DNA of 6,986 bases. Source: an uncultured Chloroflexota bacterium. Lineage in GTDB: Bacteria > Chloroflexota > Anaerolineae > Aggregatilineales > Phototrophicaceae. Position numbers and translations under genes: made by a program. Each line of letters opens with the position of its first letter. Positions within the stretch are counted from its first letter, which is position 1. Positions 4,890-6,986 of the stretch are shown here, piece after piece. The notes below the pieces were generated by a model. The model made no database searches. It saw nothing but the letters and a program-made list of their open reading frames with translations, and had not been told where the DNA came from. The stretch covers positions 1 through 6,986 of the forward strand of contig CALMZT010000617.1 in NCBI GenBank assembly GCA_937870805.1, in the 5' to 3' direction.

Positions 4890-4903
4890 CGGAAACGCTC
4901 CCG
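4890..4903. promoter_or_regulatory. LacI-family operator candidate upstream of GH3
   Basis: CGGAAACGCTCCCG has the central CG and GGxAxCGCTCCC pattern of LacI/GalR-family sites. It matches the CelR-type consensus TGGGAGCGCTCCCA at 10 of 14 positions and resembles the stronger site at 6963-6976. Its centre is about 50 bp upstream of the predicted transcription start of the glycosidase gene, next to the -35 region. A catabolic glycosidase is a typical target of such regulators. Confidence 0.6.
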
Positions 4904-4911
4904 CTCATCAT

Positions 4912-4972
4912 TTCATAGACGCGCAGAAATGCATATAATGTATGTTTGATACCGATTACATGACCTAAGGAG
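4912..4972 (+). promoter_or_regulatory. Promoter and ribosome site of the GH3 gene
   Basis: A consensus TATAAT (4934-4939) lies 16 bp after TTCATA (4912-4917, 4 of 6 to -35 consensus). A strong AAGGAG (4967-4972) ends five bases before the ATG at 4978. The predicted leader is about 30 nt. The gene is therefore likely transcribed on its own rather than by read-through from the Mut7-C gene. Confidence 0.7.
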
Positions 4973-4977
4973 TCCTC

Positions 4978-6750
4978 ATGCATTCTTCACGTACCGCCTT
5001 AACGAACGAAGCCGAAGTTGAAGCACTCTTGCAGCAGATGACTCTGGCGGAAAAGATCGGTCAAATGACGCAGGTTGAAAAGAACAGCATTCAGCCTGAA
5101 GACGCTGCCAACTATTTCATTGGCTCGGTGTTAAGCGGCGGTGGCGGCAACCCACAGAACAACACGCCTGAAAATTGGGCGCAGATGGTACGCAGTTTTC
5201 AGGAAGCGGCGCAAACCACGCGCCTGCGTATTCCCCTGATTTATGGCTCGGACGCGGTACACGGACACAACAACGTGCGCGGCGCGGTGATCTTCCCGCA
5301 CAACGTTGCGCTGGGTGCCACGCGCGACGCCGACCTCGTGCAGCGTGTAGCCAACATCACTGCGCGCGAATTGCAGGCGACAGGCGTTCACTGGAATTTT
5401 GCGCCTGCGGTTTCTGTGCCGCAGGACATTCGTTGGGGACGCACTTACGAAGGCTTCAGCGAAAACACCGAGTTGGTGATTACACTCGGTACGGCTTACG
5501 TGTGCGGGCTGCAAGATCATGACCCGCGTACTCTCGCGTCGGTCAAGCATTTTGTTGGTGATGGGGGCACGCGCTGGGGCACGACTCGTTCCTATAGCTG
5601 GATGTACGGCAATTGGCAAGCGCCGGGTGATGGCTACAAGATCGACCAGGGCGATAACCAGGACGATGAAGCCACTCTGCGCGCTACGCACCTTGCGCCT
5701 TATCGCGCGGCAATCGAAGCGGGCGCACTCAACATCATGGTCTCATTTTCAAGCTGGCAGGGCACGAAGATGCACGCCCAACGCTACCTGCTCACTGATG
5801 TGCTGAAGGGCGAATTAGGCTTCAACGGCTTCCTCATTTCCGATTGGATGGCGATCAGCCAGATTGATGAGGATTATTACACCAGCGTCGTCACTGCCAT
5901 CAACGCGGGTCTCGATATGGTGATGGTGCCATTCGACTATAAAGCATTCATTAGTACATTGACTCGTGCGGTTGAACAAGGCGATGTGTCGATGACGCGC
6001 ATTGACGATGCTGTGCAGCGCATTTTGCGGGCGAAGTTCTGGCTGGGCATGTTTGACTATCCTTTTGGGCGCGATGATCTGCTGCCTGAAGTGGGTTCTG
6101 CGGCGCATCGGGAAGTGGCGCGCGAAGCCGTGCGCAAATCGGCGGTGCTGCTGAAAAATGAAGGTGTGCTCCCACTGGCGAAAGACACTCGTTTGCTGGT
6201 CGCGGGCAGCGGCGCGGACAACCTCGGCAAGCAGTGCGGCGGCTGGTCGATTGATTGGCAGGGCGCGCAAGGAGAAATCACGCAGGGCACGACGATTCTG
6301 GAGGGCATACGCCAAACCATCGGCGGCGCGCAGGTAAGCTACAACGAGAATGGTGTGTTTGCTGATGATGAACGGGCGGCTGTCGGCGTGGTGGTCGTGG
6401 GCGAAGCGCCTTATGCTGAAGGGCTGGGCGACAATGGCACATTGACGCTGCCCGCTGAAGACATCGCCGTGATCGAACGGATGCGCCAGCGCGTAAAAAA
6501 GCTCGTCGTGATTTTGCTCTCCGGCAGACCGCTGTTGATTGCTAATCCACTGGCGCTGTCGGATGCTTTTGTGGCGGCGTGGCTGCCCGGAACGGAAGGG
6601 CAAGGCGTTGCCGATGTGCTGTTTGGCGACACTCCTTTCGTGGGGCGCTTGTCGTTCTCATTTCCGCGCAGCATCGAACAAGTGCCGCTGCCAGCGCTCA
6701 AGCAGCATCCCGACGGTGCGATGTTCCCGTTTGGGTATGGGCTGTCTTAA
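4978..6750 (+). CDS. GH3 beta-glucosidase / exo-beta-glucan glucohydrolase
   Basis: This 590-residue two-domain glycoside hydrolase family 3 enzyme releases glucose from non-reducing ends of beta-glucosides or beta-glucan oligomers with retention. The (beta/alpha)8-like domain (about 15-360) has KIGQM (26-30), YGSDAVHGHNNVRG (89-102; Asp92 in the glucose-binding subsite), KHFVGDGGTRWG (190-201) and the nucleophile Asp289 in FLISDWMAI. The alpha/beta sandwich domain (about 385-590) has KQCGGWSIDWQG (418-429) and the likely acid/base Glu481 in GEAPYAEGLGD. This set matches the barley ExoI-like subgroup. The chain ends at FPFGYGLS, so it lacks the fibronectin-III-like extension found in many GH3 enzymes. 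There is no signal peptide: the N-terminus MHSSRTALTNEAEVEALLQQ is hydrophilic. I infer an intracellular enzyme acting on imported oligosaccharides. A LacI-type operator lies upstream. Confidence 0.94.
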   Translation: MHSSRTALTNEAEVEALLQQMTLAEKIGQMTQVEKNSIQPEDAANYFIGSVLSGGGGNPQNNTPENWAQMVRSFQEAAQTTRLRIPLIYGSDAVHGHNNVRGAVIFPHNVALGATRDADLVQRVANITARELQATGVHWNFAPAVSVPQDIRWGRTYEGFSENTELVITLGTAYVCGLQDHDPRTLASVKHFVGDGGTRWGTTRSYSWMYGNWQAPGDGYKIDQGDNQDDEATLRATHLAPYRAAIEAGALNIMVSFSSWQGTKMHAQRYLLTDVLKGELGFNGFLISDWMAISQIDEDYYTSVVTAINAGLDMVMVPFDYKAFISTLTRAVEQGDVSMTRIDDAVQRILRAKFWLGMFDYPFGRDDLLPEVGSAAHREVAREAVRKSAVLLKNEGVLPLAKDTRLLVAGSGADNLGKQCGGWSIDWQGAQGEITQGTTILEGIRQTIGGAQVSYNENGVFADDERAAVGVVVVGEAPYAEGLGDNGTLTLPAEDIAVIERMRQRVKKLVVILLSGRPLLIANPLALSDAFVAAWLPGTEGQGVADVLFGDTPFVGRLSFSFPRSIEQVPLPALKQHPDGAMFPFGYGLS

Positions 6751-6767
6751 AGGCATCGCCTCAAGCA

Positions 6768-6787
6768 GGGCGCAACATGTTGCGCCC
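6768..6787. repeat. Perfect 20-bp palindrome after GH3
   Basis: GGGCGCAACA is followed by its exact reverse complement, 17 nt after the GH3 stop codon, and leads into CCCCTACAA (6785-6793). On the minus strand this reads TTGTAGGGGCGCAAC, a common form of intergenic hairpin repeat. No T-run follows directly; a T6 run occurs only at 6810-6815. It is a weak terminator candidate at best and more likely a dispersed element. Confidence 0.75.
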
Positions 6788-6840
6788 CTACAACGTTCCC
6801 ACGACTCCATTTTTTGATGGCTTAAGCAAAACTAACGTTA

Positions 6841-6892
6841 ATTTATACGGGACGACACAGGCAAACTTGTTTGCACGTCGTCCCCTACAAAT
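6841..6892 (-). repeat. TTGTAGGGG-type nested hairpin
   Basis: The 16-bp arms 6841-6856 and 6877-6892 pair at 14 positions, including an uninterrupted GGGACGAC/GTCGTCCC. An inner stem GCAAAC/GTTTGC (6861-6866 and 6869-6874) sits inside. One of the two mismatches (6845/6888) is A/C on the plus strand but becomes G/U on the minus strand. The CCCCTACAA end (6882-6890) repeats that at 6785-6793 and inversely that at 3935-3943. Confidence 0.7.
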
Positions 6893-6929
6893 GCCAATTG
6901 AAATCAGTTTTACATTTTGATTTTGGTTG

Positions 6930-6979
6930 CTGGCATGAGAAAGGGGTTTGCGGTATGATTCTTGGGAGCGCTCTCAAGA
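6930..6979 (+). promoter_or_regulatory. Promoter overlapped by a LacI/CelR-type operator
   Basis: CTGGCA (6930-6935, 4 of 6) and TATGAT (6954-6959, 5 of 6) form a candidate promoter with an 18-bp spacer. Directly after it, 6960-6979 is a 20-bp palindrome with one imperfect pair (G6965/T6974). Its core TGGGAGCGCTCTCA (6963-6976) matches the actinobacterial CelR consensus TGGGAGCGCTCCCA at 13 of 14 positions. The operator covers the expected start site, the classical repression position. The controlled gene starts beyond the window. A sugar transporter component, another glycosidase or the LacI regulator itself would fit. Confidence 0.72.
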
Positions 6980-6986
6980 GTTGTTA

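Noticed and set aside
5815..6603. Long minus-strand open frame (262 codons) and another at 5131-5691 inside the GH3 gene
   Set aside because: The plus-strand frame encodes an intact GH3 enzyme with all motifs. The antisense translations look like compositional shadows (rich in Arg, His, Ala) with no recognisable domain.

Overview
The window looks like a chromosomal segment of a free-living bacterium with mid-range GC (a little over 50% by eye). Seven complete protein genes are separated by long intergenic spacers full of hairpins. My best guess for the host is Chloroflexota, perhaps Anaerolineae. The signal peptidase, the Mut7-C protein, the cytoplasmic ExoI-like GH3 enzyme and the style of intergenic repeats all fit, but this is an impression of family resemblance, not a placement. 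There is no phage gene, transposase, CRISPR array, RNA gene or recognisable defence cassette.

Layout. 1-196: a perfect palindrome, then a strong MerR-type promoter (19-bp spacer filled by a dyad). 197-1021: a MerR-family regulator with a GyrI-like ligand-binding domain, apparently autoregulated. 1022-1300: two hairpins and the promoter of the next gene. 1301-1993: an AlkD-like DNA alkylation repair protein. 1994-2278: a repeat-dense spacer with a 14-bp tandem repeat, an imperfect inverted repeat of about 195 bp and, at its centre, a two-hairpin repeat. 2279-2695 (minus strand): a GlcG/HbpS-type protein. 2696-2820: a divergent AT-rich control region with a perfect 19-bp inverted repeat. 2821-3372: type I signal peptidase. 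3373-3542: a second copy of the two-hairpin repeat and another hairpin. 3543-3929: a small VOC/glyoxalase-fold protein. 3993-4736: a ubiquitin-like/Mut7-C RNase fusion. 4737-4977: a nested palindrome, a LacI-type operator and a promoter. 4978-6750: a GH3 beta-glucosidase or glucan glucohydrolase. 6751-6986: two hairpins, then a promoter overlapped by a second, nearly perfect LacI/CelR-type operator whose gene lies beyond the window.

How the parts relate. The genes are mostly unrelated single-gene units with housekeeping, stress or accessory roles. The functional group I can infer is the GH3 enzyme plus the unseen downstream gene: both carry similar LacI-family operator candidates, which suggests a small beta-glucan or cello-oligosaccharide regulon. 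No new enzymatic system is visible. The strongest unexplained signal is in the spacers: two dispersed repeat families each occur twice, and the differences between copies include compensatory base-pair changes that preserve the hairpins (15-36 versus 4825-4846; 2127-2182 versus 3390-3445).
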